A stretch of DNA of 32,893 nt, taken from Mariprofundaceae bacterium (GTDB lineage: Bacteria; Pseudomonadota; Zetaproteobacteria; Mariprofundales; Mariprofundaceae). The position numbers were made by a program, and so were the translations under genes. Positions within the stretch are counted from its first letter, which is position 1. Each line of letters starts with the position of its first letter. Location of the stretch: NCBI GenBank assembly GCA_030950925.1, contig JAUZQO010000066.1, forward strand, positions 1-32,893, in the 5' to 3' direction. This document shows positions 8,144 through 17,001 of this stretch, in pieces. The notes under the pieces are model-generated. The model had not been told where the DNA came from, did not search any database, and was given only the letters and a program-made list of their open reading frames with translations.

Positions 8144-10813
8144 GTGAGTATTTTTTTAAATTCGAAAGAGGAATTTTCATTTCCTCAACTTAATATTCCT
8201 GATGAGATGACGATTGAAACAACTATAATGCAATTTAATGATGTGGATGGTGTGGATGACTATCGTGATTTGCTTCTTATTATTTTATCAGCCATCGCAA
8301 ATCAGGACGGCGAATTAACCATAGCTAAAATAAAGGCTTATGAAAATGCCATTGTTACCTGTGTAGATAAGGAATATATTCAAAATTCTATCAACCGTCT
8401 GAAATTTTTCTATGGTATTCTTTCACCCATTGAACTCACGCCTAAACTCTGTATAAAATTTCATAAATCCATTGAGAAAAGTGATTTATCGAATGACCGA
8501 AGAAAAGATATTGCGAATGCATTGGTGACGATATTAGAGGCTGCAAATATATTGACATCATCGGTTGGGGTGTTGCAGCTTATAAAAGGAATGATCGATT
8601 CATTGGGCATTAGAACATTAGAGTTTTGGGATCGTATGGATGCTTTGCAAGAAAAAAGTAAGGCTTTTTCTGTTACGCATGAAAGGTCATCATTATTTGA
8701 TATGTTAGAGAAAGGTTTGTTTGTAAGTTCAGCTAAAGGTGTTTTTGAGAATATTGGTAAAGTTTGGGGTAAAGGGAAAGGTAGCACTGGACTGGCTGAA
8801 ATAGGAACGCTTCGTGGCATTCTTAATGAAAAAGCACATAAGAAAATATGTGCCAGTAAAATGTTTGCAGAAGAAATACACGATGTTGAACTTATCAATT
8901 TAGCCAATGATTTTTCTAATCAGATTCAACCAGGAAAATTTAGAATTGTTATTTGTGGCGAAGTAAAGCATGGGAAAAGTTCGCTTTTTAACGTGTTGGT
9001 TGGTAGGGAAATTAGTCCATCGGGTGAAAGTGTTGCAACTACAGCGTCATCCATTGAAATTTATCACAGTCCTTTACCCGTTTATCATGCGCAGTGGATT
9101 TGTGAGGATGACCTTCAAAAGGTGAGAGCGTATTTTAAAAATAAAATAGATGATCCTATGATTGCAAGAGCATTGAATAATTTTGAAAATATTATTCAAC
9201 ATGCTGACTTTAAACCGGGTGAAAAAATTGAATCCATCGGTTCTACGCTAGAGCTGTTTGAATATTTAACAGCAGGTGGGAGTCGTGCACTTCTGATCCA
9301 AAAAGTCTTTGTGGGTTTACCGATTCCTTATTTAGAAAAAGGTGCCGTGATGGTTGATACACCTGGGTTGAATGATCCATTTCAACTCCGTGAGAAGATT
9401 ACGCTTGATGATGCACAGCATGCCCACTGCATCATTTTTGTTATGAGGGCAGATAAATTTGGCACGCATTCGGAAAAAGAATTTTTAATAAAGATCCTGA
9501 GTGAGAGTGCCACTATCAAATTACTTGTTGTCATCACGCATATTGATCACTTGGAATCTGAAGATTCCAAGAAAAAACTCATGAATGAAGCACGCCTTTG
9601 GCTAACATCAGTTGCTCAGAAAGTCGATCATAAACATGTGATGCATGATATTAAAATATTTGGTTTTGACTCTCGTTTTGATATTGAAAATCGTGCTTCT
9701 CTTGCGGATGGGCATGGATATTTAGATTTTATTGAGAAATTGCAACAAGTTGCTCGAAATTTACACGCATCTGGTGATTATGAGGCTTGGCTAGAAAATT
9801 CTATTGCCCGCCTTGAATTGAAATTAGAGAAACAATCAAGCAGTTATTTACAAAGCGTTGAGTCAGCTTTAAAACAGGAAAATAAACTGAGCGGACTGAT
9901 TGCGATTAAAGGTGTCTTAGAAAGAATCACAGATGTTTATCAAACGGACACATCGAGTCGTTTGAGTGACTACAGAGCGCGGCTGAAATTAGATTACGAA
10001 GAGCTACTGCTTGCTTTTGAAGAATTTCAGCAAATGCTTATTCATAAGCTCAGTGAAGCGATTGAAAGACGAGTGGATGAATTGGGTGATGATTATGATT
10101 TGGATAGAAAGTGGGAATCATTTGACCAAGTTGAATGTGCGTTGATTTGCAATCAAGAATTGCAAAAATTTAAACATAAAATTAAACATAAAATTGAGTT
10201 TTGGAATAAAACATTTGTTTCATTTTCTGAGAAAGAGCATCATAAATTACACAGTAGTGCCATGGATTTGATGAATGTAGAAGAAAATTTTGCCAATATG
10301 TGTGCAACATCAAATAGCAAAGAGCGTGTTTTTAATGTCATTGATAAAGGGCTTAGTCGCATGAAGGATGCTGGTTTATTGTTATCTGGAGCGGCGGCTG
10401 GTTCAGTAGGAGGAACAAGTTCAGTGATTGTATTATCATCAGTATCAACGCTACTTAGCATGCCTTGGGCTTTGCCTATACTGGGTTTTACAGCGACTTC
10501 TATTTGGGCAGTTTCTAAACATATAGGTACTGCCGAAAAGCGAAAACGGAAGTTTCGTGAGATTAAGGTGGAACAAGCGCGTGAATTTATAGATAAACGA
10601 ATAAGTGGATTGAAAGATAAACTTAAAGAAGATATTTATTTCATTAACCAGCAGCTTGTAGATATTGTTAAAATTCACTGTAACCCTGTTCTCATTGATT
10701 CGTATGCATCACTTAAAGAAATTGATTTGCGATTGCAATTACTGAATCGTATAAGCAAGAGTGAAGTGGATAGAGTGAATAGCCGAAAAAAATACATTTC
10801 GAGTATTTTATAA
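8144..10813 (+). CDS. Dynamin-like GTPase with N-terminal TerB-like region and membrane hairpin
   Basis: An 889-residue large GTPase. The G1 P-loop GEVKHGKS is at 272-279, a threonine-rich G2 region (ATTASS) lies about 22 residues later, G3 is DTPGLND from Asp405, and G4 is the variant THID at 465-468 instead of NKxD. Residues about 40-70 (LLLIILSAIANQDGELTIAK) resemble the acidic 'DGE' helix pair of TerB-like domains. Residues about 550-740 are helical, as in the dynamin stalk. A Gly/Ala/Ser-rich hydrophobic stretch at about 743-790 could be a membrane paddle or hairpin, followed by a basic coiled tail. Bacterial dynamin-like proteins remodel or protect membranes, and some are linked to phage defence or toxin secretion. 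No partner GTPase gene is adjacent. GTG start; the gene looks more AT-rich than its neighbours and ends near a MITE-like repeat, so transfer is possible. The specific function is unknown. Confidence 0.82.
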   Translation: MSIFLNSKEEFSFPQLNIPDEMTIETTIMQFNDVDGVDDYRDLLLIILSAIANQDGELTIAKIKAYENAIVTCVDKEYIQNSINRLKFFYGILSPIELTPKLCIKFHKSIEKSDLSNDRRKDIANALVTILEAANILTSSVGVLQLIKGMIDSLGIRTLEFWDRMDALQEKSKAFSVTHERSSLFDMLEKGLFVSSAKGVFENIGKVWGKGKGSTGLAEIGTLRGILNEKAHKKICASKMFAEEIHDVELINLANDFSNQIQPGKFRIVICGEVKHGKSSLFNVLVGREISPSGESVATTASSIEIYHSPLPVYHAQWICEDDLQKVRAYFKNKIDDPMIARALNNFENIIQHADFKPGEKIESIGSTLELFEYLTAGGSRALLIQKVFVGLPIPYLEKGAVMVDTPGLNDPFQLREKITLDDAQHAHCIIFVMRADKFGTHSEKEFLIKILSESATIKLLVVITHIDHLESEDSKKKLMNEARLWLTSVAQKVDHKHVMHDIKIFGFDSRFDIENRASLADGHGYLDFIEKLQQVARNLHASGDYEAWLENSIARLELKLEKQSSSYLQSVESALKQENKLSGLIAIKGVLERITDVYQTDTSSRLSDYRARLKLDYEELLLAFEEFQQMLIHKLSEAIERRVDELGDDYDLDRKWESFDQVECALICNQELQKFKHKIKHKIEFWNKTFVSFSEKEHHKLHSSAMDLMNVEENFANMCATSNSKERVFNVIDKGLSRMKDAGLLLSGAAAGSVGGTSSVIVLSSVSTLLSMPWALPILGFTATSIWAVSKHIGTAEKRKRKFREIKVEQAREFIDKRISGLKDKLKEDIYFINQQLVDIVKIHCNPVLIDSYASLKEIDLRLQLLNRISKSEVDRVNSRKKYISSIL

Positions 10814-10877
10814 ATGATTCATATAAATATTGCAGGAAAAATGAAGCATACTGAACAGTTACCATTTCATTTATGAT

Positions 10878-11048
10878 CTGATGTTACGCATTTTCTTGAA
10901 ATATGTCGATGTGTCCTCGGTATCCACGAGTCTGTCACCACGTCACCCTCGAATGCCTGTATCGAGAGTCTATAGATAGATACCCGATAAAAGATTTCGG
11001 GTATGACGAGCAGGTGGAAGCATAGAATGACGAAGTGCGTAACATCAG
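10878..11048 (-). mobile_element. MITE-like element, copy B, with 13-bp terminal inverted repeats
   Basis: CTGATGTTACGCA (10878-10890) and its exact inverse TGCGTAACATCAG (11036-11048) bound a 171-bp unit with no coding capacity. Outside them, TTATGAT and ATCATAA extend the inverted repeat, with two extra bases on the right. Inside lies the 68-bp core (10941-11008) in inverse orientation to copies A and C. Its first hairpin is ATACCCGA/TCGGGTAT, a compensatory A/T swap relative to copy A. No clear target-site duplication was found. The unit fills most of the spacer between the dynamin-like gene and the citrate synthase gene. Confidence 0.8.
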
Positions 11049-11126
11049 TTATCATAATGGGTGAATATAATGATATTGTGCTTGAAAATATATTGATGTT
11101 TAGGAAAAAAAAGGAGTGCAGTTATT

Positions 11127-12278
11127 ATGGCAAAAAATCAAGATATTGGATGTTATTCCCCTGGTTTAGCGGGTATACCCGTGACAAAATCTGCGATTTC
11201 ATCGGTGGATGGAACCATGGGTCACTTGGAATATCGTGGTATTAACATTGAAGAATTGGCAGAGCAATCATCATTTGAAGAAACATCTTTTTTATTGCTT
11301 TATGGTCACCTTCCTTCCCAACAAGAATTAATGGAAGTGCATGAGAAATTACGTCATCATCGTCGTGTTAAGTTTCGCATTCGAGATATGATGAAATGTT
11401 TTCCAGAATCAGCACATCCGATGGATTCATTGCAAACCACTGTCGCTGCGATGGGTATGTTTTACCCTTTGTCTCACGGTGATTTAACAGTTGAACAAAT
11501 ACGTTCAGTGTGTTTAAATCTTATTTCTAAATTACCAACTTTGGTGGCAGCTCACGCCCGCATGCGCAAAGGTGATGATCCGATTCCACCGCGTGATGAT
11601 TTATCCCATGCCGCGAATTTTTTGTATATGTTAACAGGTGATGAGCCAACTCTCCTGATGGAACGCATCATGGATGTAGCGTTGATTGTGCATGCAGAAC
11701 ATACACTCAATGCCAGTACATTTTCCACCATTGTCACAGCTTCAACATTGGCTGATCCTTATACATGCATCAGCGCTGCCATTGGTTCGTTATCGGGGCC
11801 ATTGCATGGCGGGGCCAATGAAGATGTATTACACATGCTGGATGAGATCGGTACCGTCGATAGGGTTGAATCATATTTGCATGAAAAATTAGCCAAGAAA
11901 GAGAAAATTGCAGGTTTAGGGCACCGAATTTATAAAACCAAAGACCCTCGCGCTGTTTTATTGCAAGAGCTTTATGTGCAATTGACGCAAGAAATGGGTG
12001 AAGATCCGACCTATGAAATTGCCAGTCGTATTGAAGAACTTTCACGTAGCACTCTGGGCGCGAAAGGCATTTGCCCCAATGTCGATTTTTACTCTGGTAT
12101 TGTCTATCGAAAGTTGGGGATTCCAACAGATTTATTCACACCTATTTTTGCTGTGGCACGTGTTTCAGGGTGGTTGGCACACTGGAAAGAACAACTGGGT
12201 GTCAGTCGTATTTATCGCCCCACGCAAATTTATACGGGTGAAAAAGGTCAAGCGTATATTCCCATGAAAGAGCGTTGA
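11127..12278 (+). CDS. gltA: Citrate synthase
   Basis: Condenses acetyl-CoA with oxaloacetate to citrate at the entry of the TCA cycle. At 383 residues it belongs to the short form also seen in Bacillus CitZ and in 2-methylcitrate synthases, not the ~427-residue hexameric E. coli GltA. The catalytic residues are all present: His227 in GPLHGGANEDV, His266 in GLGHRIYKTKDPRA and Asp320 in NVDFYSG. AGGAG at 11112-11116 supports the ATG at 11127. A methylcitrate synthase (PrpC) role cannot be ruled out by sequence alone, but no prp genes are nearby. A hairpin sits between its stop and comEC. Confidence 0.93.
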   Translation: MAKNQDIGCYSPGLAGIPVTKSAISSVDGTMGHLEYRGINIEELAEQSSFEETSFLLLYGHLPSQQELMEVHEKLRHHRRVKFRIRDMMKCFPESAHPMDSLQTTVAAMGMFYPLSHGDLTVEQIRSVCLNLISKLPTLVAAHARMRKGDDPIPPRDDLSHAANFLYMLTGDEPTLLMERIMDVALIVHAEHTLNASTFSTIVTASTLADPYTCISAAIGSLSGPLHGGANEDVLHMLDEIGTVDRVESYLHEKLAKKEKIAGLGHRIYKTKDPRAVLLQELYVQLTQEMGEDPTYEIASRIEELSRSTLGAKGICPNVDFYSGIVYRKLGIPTDLFTPIFAVARVSGWLAHWKEQLGVSRIYRPTQIYTGEKGQAYIPMKER

Positions 12279-12306
12279 TGCCATTCTGTATGGCATGATG
12301 CAACGC
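12272..12306 (+). promoter_or_regulatory. Intercistronic hairpin covering the comEC start
   Basis: ATGCCAT (12278-12284) pairs with ATGGCAT (12290-12296) around a five-base loop. Below a four-base bulge, GCGTTG (12272-12277) pairs with CAACGC (12301-12306). The structure covers the gltA stop and both possible comEC start codons (12295 and 12298). No good Shine-Dalgarno sequence is seen there, so the hairpin could limit comEC translation or couple it to that of citrate synthase. Confidence 0.5.
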
Positions 12307-14688
12307 TTACATATACCTATACTCATGCCTGCTTTGGCTTGGGTGCTGGGTATTGCTTTGGCTCGTTTGGAGTGGGTGTCATGGTCATGGAATATGGGTG
12401 TGATGATCATATTGTTGTTATGGATAGCGGTGTCTTTACACCGCTATTTTTGTTTATGGATGTTGGCTGGCATGCTTTGGGGAAGTGCAACTTTTTTATA
12501 TGACGTTTGGCAAACCCATTATGATGCCAGCTGGGTGGATCAGAAAATTTCCGTACAAGCAGATATTGAGCATATACAATTTCGCGGTTCATCCACACGC
12601 TTGCGTTTGCAGCATGTGGTGCGTGATGATGGTCAAATATTGCATGGACGTGTGGATGCTTATCTTTGGTCTTATGGGAACTTACCCAAAGAAGGGCAAA
12701 GGATTCACGTCATATTGAAGCTACACCCACCCCATAACCATCAAAACCCAGGTGGTTTTGATTATGAGACCTATTGTTTTAAGCAACACATTGCCTTGAT
12801 GGGTAGTGTTTATGATGGTTGGACACTCATATCATCGCAACAAAGCATGCTGAATATCATGCGTGCGAAGGTGCGCTCGGTGTTGCCCAAAGATATGGAA
12901 GAACGTGGTATTTTATCGGCATTGTTGTTGGCAGAACGTTACGCTATTCCCATACATATCCAAGATGCCTTTGCAGCAACAGGTGCAGCTCACCTGTTGG
13001 CAATTTCGGGTTTACATGTCGGTATGGTTGCTGCTTGGGCTGGTTTTTTGACGTTTTATTTTCTCACTCGGCGTGAGGCATGGATGATTCATATAGCTGT
13101 GAAAGCTTGTGCCTTGGTGGTTGGTGTTGGAGCAGCGGTGGCTTATGCAACACTGGCATCTTGGCCTTTACCGACGCAACGGGCGGCATTGATGTTGGCG
13201 GCAGCGGCACTGGCTTGGTGGTTACGCGCACGTTATGCACCCATCAATATTTTATTGGCGGCTTTGATGTTGATATTATGCTGGGACGCTTCTTCCATCA
13301 CATCCATATCACTGTGGTTATCCTTCTCTGCGACGTTGGCATTGCTGATGTTTATGCACGCTTCCTCATCATCACAAAGTAAAGTCTGGGCTTATTTCAA
13401 AAGTATGATGTATGTAAGTTTGGTGGCCAGTTTGGCAACACTTCCTTTGATTGTTGAAGTGTTTGGACGTATTCCAGTTTGGAGCCTTGCTGCCAACATG
13501 TTGCTTGTACCTTTGTACAGTTTGTATGTTTTACCGATGGCATTATTGGGTGAAATGATGGCTCTATTGGGTTGGCATGATGGTGCCAGTGGGGTCATGC
13601 GGTGGGCTGGCTTGGGCATTGATATGGGGAATCAATGTTTGTTACAAATGCATCAATGGTGGGGTGGGAATTTATGGGTGTCTGGAGCAGCTTGGTGGTG
13701 GCATGGTCTATATCTATTATCAATGATCATACTTGCAATATGGGGTATGCGCCAGCAGCAACAGAAAAAAATCATGTTTTTGATGGCTTGTGTTGTGATG
13801 TTCTATGTTGTGCTTCTGATGCAAGAAAAAGCACCGCGTGAAACCTTATGGGTGGCTTGGGATGTGGGGCAGGGTGCTGCTGCATCCTTGATTCAAGCCA
13901 TGCCAGAGGGAAAAGCGCATGTGTTTGTGGTGGATGTGCCAGGGCGCAAGGGAAGTCGGTTTAATGGTGGCACCACTGTTTCGGCGGGTTTGAGAGCTTT
14001 GGGGCAAACACATGTGGATGTATTGATGTTAAGCCATGCACAATCCGATCATGATGGTGGCGCGCTTCGCTTGATGGATTCAGTACGCAGTGTACATGAA
14101 CTTTGGTTGGCAGATGTGCCTGTGAATCACCGAGATAAAACACTCCAGACGCTGATTCATCGCATGCAATCGACAGGTGGCAAGGTTCGTTGGTTAAAAC
14201 AAGGTGATGTGTTGGGATTGGGTCGGGCAAAAGTTCATGTCTTATGGCCGCCAAAAGGCTATGCACCCAGCAATGATAATAATACATCCTTGGTTTGCTC
14301 CATTGTGTTGCCCAATGAAAACCGCCTGTTGATTTCAGGCGATATGGAAAAACTTGTTGAAAAAATACTACTGACACAACATGCCATAGCTCATTATGAT
14401 GTGATGTTGATGCCACATCATGGCAGTCGAACATCCAGCACTAAGAAGTTTGTACAAGCGGCACACCCAAAATATGTCATCGCCCAAACAGGTTATCGCA
14501 ATCACTTTGGGTTTCCAAAGCCCGATGTGGTGCAGCGTTATCAGGCCGTGGGGGCAGCTATTTGGGATACCAGTCAGGGCGCGGTGTTTTGGTATCCTCA
14601 ACGACAAGCTCATGAGGTGTTATTATTTTTATCTTTAAAACATCAAAAATATGATGCCGCATTGCAGTGGCTCAAGTTGTTTCTATAA
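12295..14688 (+). CDS. comEC: ComEC/Rec2 family DNA-uptake channel
   Basis: Inner-membrane channel that carries single-stranded DNA into the cell during natural transformation. The protein has 797 residues in the standard order: N-terminal membrane and OB-like DUF4131 region (about 1-200), the Competence domain with many helices beginning at TGAAHLLAISGLHVGM (about 225-500), and a C-terminal metallo-beta-lactamase domain. That domain starts at VAWDVGQGAA and carries HxxxDH as SHAQSDHDGG with His581, Asp585 and His586. Later elements ISGDME and LMPHHGSRTSS complete the family pattern. Length matches full ComEC. The start is ATG at 12295 or 12298. The gene runs directly into exbB. Other competence genes are not in the window, so competence itself is not shown. 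Confidence 0.93.
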   Translation: MMQRLHIPILMPALAWVLGIALARLEWVSWSWNMGVMIILLLWIAVSLHRYFCLWMLAGMLWGSATFLYDVWQTHYDASWVDQKISVQADIEHIQFRGSSTRLRLQHVVRDDGQILHGRVDAYLWSYGNLPKEGQRIHVILKLHPPHNHQNPGGFDYETYCFKQHIALMGSVYDGWTLISSQQSMLNIMRAKVRSVLPKDMEERGILSALLLAERYAIPIHIQDAFAATGAAHLLAISGLHVGMVAAWAGFLTFYFLTRREAWMIHIAVKACALVVGVGAAVAYATLASWPLPTQRAALMLAAAALAWWLRARYAPINILLAALMLILCWDASSITSISLWLSFSATLALLMFMHASSSSQSKVWAYFKSMMYVSLVASLATLPLIVEVFGRIPVWSLAANMLLVPLYSLYVLPMALLGEMMALLGWHDGASGVMRWAGLGIDMGNQCLLQMHQWWGGNLWVSGAAWWWHGLYLLSMIILAIWGMRQQQQKKIMFLMACVVMFYVVLLMQEKAPRETLWVAWDVGQGAAASLIQAMPEGKAHVFVVDVPGRKGSRFNGGTTVSAGLRALGQTHVDVLMLSHAQSDHDGGALRLMDSVRSVHELWLADVPVNHRDKTLQTLIHRMQSTGGKVRWLKQGDVLGLGRAKVHVLWPPKGYAPSNDNNTSLVCSIVLPNENRLLISGDMEKLVEKILLTQHAIAHYDVMLMPHHGSRTSSTKKFVQAAHPKYVIAQTGYRNHFGFPKPDVVQRYQAVGAAIWDTSQGAVFWYPQRQAHEVLLFLSLKHQKYDAALQWLKLFL

Positions 14689-14720
14689 TCCGTGACCATA
14701 TTGAACCTAGGGGGCAGTGC

Positions 14721-15329
14721 GTGTACGAGTTTATCAATCAGGGTGGAATTGTGATGTATATTCTGCTGGCAGTATCTATCGTGGCAGTCACACTTATTTT
14801 TGAACGAAGTTGGAGCTTGCGTCGTTCTGTGGTGATTCCTATCAAAGATGTTGAGGCCATTGAAGCGTCTATTCGGGCTGGAAATGCCCAAGAAGCACTT
14901 GATCTGTGTGAAAAAAACAACACTGCGATGAGTCGCATTTTATGGTTAGCATTAAAAAACCGTGGTGTAAAACGTTCTGTGATGAAAGAAATTTTGGAAG
15001 AAGTAGGGCGGCAAGAGGTCGCACATTTGGATCGTTATATTGGTGTCTTGGGCGTGATTGCAGCCATTTCGCCCTTACTGGGTCTTTTAGGCACAGTCGT
15101 GGGCATGATTGAAGTGTTTCAAGTGATTTCCATTGAAGGCGTGGGTAAAGCAGATGTGTTGGCAGGCGGTATTTCCAAAGCATTGAATACCACAGCTGCA
15201 GGTTTATCCGTGGCGATTCCTGCGATGGTGGCTTATCGTATTTTTGAAGCACGGGTGGGTGGCTTTGTCATTGAAATTGAAGAGCATGCTTTGCGTTTTG
15301 TTGAATTGTTAAAAGGCGATCGTGAATGA
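14721..15329 (+). CDS. exbB: MotA/TolQ/ExbB proton channel family protein
   Basis: Proton-channel subunit of an ExbB-ExbD or TolQ-TolR motor that uses the proton gradient to energise envelope processes. The frame is open from 14667 inside comEC. However, TAGGGGG (14708-14714), six bases before the GTG at 14721, and the family's usual N-terminus (YEFINQGGIVMYILL) favour GTG 14721, giving 202 residues. One helix lies near residues 10-30. The MotA_ExbB core (YIGVLGVIAAISPLLGLLGTVVGMI...LAGGISKALNTTAAGL...AIPAM) follows at about 110-190. The stop overlaps exbD by four bases. Whether it serves TonB, Tol-Pal or another receptor cannot be told, because no tonB, tolA or receptor gene is adjacent. Confidence 0.9.
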   Translation: MYEFINQGGIVMYILLAVSIVAVTLIFERSWSLRRSVVIPIKDVEAIEASIRAGNAQEALDLCEKNNTAMSRILWLALKNRGVKRSVMKEILEEVGRQEVAHLDRYIGVLGVIAAISPLLGLLGTVVGMIEVFQVISIEGVGKADVLAGGISKALNTTAAGLSVAIPAMVAYRIFEARVGGFVIEIEEHALRFVELLKGDRE

Positions 15330-15736
15330 AACTAAGAGAGCGTAAGCGGGCTGACTTCCTTGTTGAAATGACCCCATTGGTGGATGTGGTTTTTTTAATG
15401 CTTATTTTTTTTATGGTATCCACAAGCTTTACGGTTTCCAATAGTTTAAAATTGGAATTACCCTCCAGTAAAGCGAGTAGCCAAGATAAGCCAATGAAAG
15501 AGGTGCTGATCAGTGTGGATGCCAAAGGTCAACTGTATGTTCAAGAAGAAGCGGTGGAAGATGGTGATTTGCGTCGCCGCATTTTAAATATCAGCAAGGG
15601 TGATCCCAATATGCGTGTGGTATTAAGGGCGGATGCCAACTCTTTACATAAGCGCGTGGTGTTTGTCATGGATACAATACGTGAATTGGGTATGGGTAAA
15701 CTTGCCATTGCCACCATGCCTGTGGGAAGCCCATGA
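15326..15736 (+). CDS. exbD: ExbD/TolR family biopolymer transport protein
   Basis: Partner of the ExbB-like protein encoded just upstream (ATGA overlap). It has 136 residues with the classic layout: short cytoplasmic basic N-terminus, one membrane helix with the proton-carrying Asp20 (MTPLVDVVFLMLIFFMV), then a periplasmic domain (VLISVDAKGQLYV...VVLRADANSLHKRVVFVMD). Length and motifs are those of intact ExbD/TolR. The gene ends in another ATGA overlap with lysC, so expression of the motor pair and aspartate kinase is probably linked. Confidence 0.92.
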   Translation: MKLRERKRADFLVEMTPLVDVVFLMLIFFMVSTSFTVSNSLKLELPSSKASSQDKPMKEVLISVDAKGQLYVQEEAVEDGDLRRRILNISKGDPNMRVVLRADANSLHKRVVFVMDTIRELGMGKLAIATMPVGSP

Positions 15737-16953
15737 TGAGGGTTGTTCACAAGTATGGTGGTACATCCATGGGTTCGTTGGAACGTATTCGTGCGACGGC
15801 TCAAATCATCAAAAAAGACTTGGCACTGGGGCGTAAGGTTGCCGTCGTTGTTTCAGCCATGAGTGGTGAAACGAATCGTTTATTGGGCTTAGCGAAGGCA
15901 ATGGATGCAACACCGCCTTGTCGTGAATTGGATGCACTTGTATCCACGGGTGAACAAGTGAGTGCAGCACTTTTAGCCATTGAATTGCATCATTTGGGTA
16001 TCAAAGCTTATTCATACAACGGTTCTCAAGCAGGATTTCGCACCGATAGTACTCATGCTCGTGCCCGTATCACCGATGTTCAAAGTGACCATTTGATTGC
16101 CCATATCGAAGCAGGTGAAGTTCCCGTGGTGACTGGTTTTCAAGGCCGTGATAAAGCTGGAAACATCACCACATTGGGGCGTGGTGGTTCTGATACATCG
16201 GCAGTGGCACTGGCAGTGGCAGTCAAAGCAAATGTCTGTAATATTTACACCGATGTGGATGGCATTTATACCACAGATCCTCGTATTGTGGCGCAAGCTT
16301 CCAAAATTGATCAAATAAGCTATGAAGAAATGTTGGAATTTGCATCTTTGGGTGCAAAAGTATTGCAAACACGCAGTGTTGAAATGGCGATGCGTTTTAA
16401 TATGCCGATTCATTTGCGTTCAAGCTTTGAAGATGTGCAAGGAACGATGGTGACAGGTGAGGATACAGCTATGGAACGAGCAGAAATTACAGGTGTTGCC
16501 TATCATCGAGATGAAGCCAAGGTCACCATCCAAGGTATTCCTGATCAACCAGGCATTGCCAGCCGTGTTTTAGGTCCTGTTGCCGATGCTGAAATTAATG
16601 TGGATGTAATTGTTCAAAATGTGAGTGAACAGGGTTATACAGACATCACATTTACCGTGCCGCGTGACGATTATACTGCGACCATGACGTTATTGAACAC
16701 ACTGTGTACAGAATTAAAAGCCAAGAAGGTGAAAGGCGATGATACCGTTGCTAAAGTTTCCATTATTGGTGTGGGTATGCGCTCACATGCTGGTGTTGCA
16801 CGTAAAATGTTTGATGTCTTATCGAAGGAAAATATCAATATTCAAATGATTACAACCAGTGAAATTAAAGTCACTGTGGTGGTGGATGAAAAGTATGTTG
16901 AACTTGCAGTTAGCGCTTTACATACAGCATTTGATTTGGATGCGGTAAGCTGA
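15733..16953 (+). CDS. lysC: Aspartate kinase
   Basis: Phosphorylates aspartate, the first step to lysine/diaminopimelate, methionine and threonine. It has 406 residues, the usual size of the monofunctional enzyme. KYGGTSMGS opens the amino-acid kinase domain (about 1-245). [28 protein letters not shown] and [14 protein letters not shown] are substrate and ATP-binding signatures. Two C-terminal ACT domains (about 265-335 and 345-406) include [16 protein letters not shown] and [14 protein letters not shown], implying allosteric feedback by lysine and/or threonine. Either of two tandem ATGs (15733 or 15736) may be used; the first overlaps the exbD stop. dapB, a later enzyme of the pathway, is in this window on the other strand. 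Confidence 0.95.
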   Translation: MMRVVHKYGGTSMGSLERIRATAQIIKKDLALGRKVAVVVSAMSGETNRLLGLAKAMDATPPCRELDALVSTGEQVSAALLAIELHHLGIKAYSYNGSQAGFRTDSTHARARITDVQSDHLIAHIEAGEVPVVTGFQGRDKAGNITTLGRGGSDTSAVALAVAVKANVCNIYTDVDGIYTTDPRIVAQASKIDQISYEEMLEFASLGAKVLQTRSVEMAMRFNMPIHLRSSFEDVQGTMVTGEDTAMERAEITGVAYHRDEAKVTIQGIPDQPGIASRVLGPVADAEINVDVIVQNVSEQGYTDITFTVPRDDYTATMTLLNTLCTELKAKKVKGDDTVAKVSIIGVGMRSHAGVARKMFDVLSKENINIQMITTSEIKVTVVVDEKYVELAVSALHTAFDLDAVS

Positions 16954-17001
16954 ATGGGTGGCACTGAGCTTGAGTTATTTTTTTAAGCTTCGGAGGAACA
17001 A

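Noticed and set aside
11003-11245. 80-codon ORF running from copy B into the gltA start
   Set aside because: It overlaps citrate synthase in another frame, begins inside a repeat, and has no ribosome binding site or recognisable domain.
13961-14434. 157-codon minus-strand ORF within comEC
   Set aside because: It is antisense to the metallo-beta-lactamase domain of comEC, a length expected by chance opposite a coding frame, with no motif.
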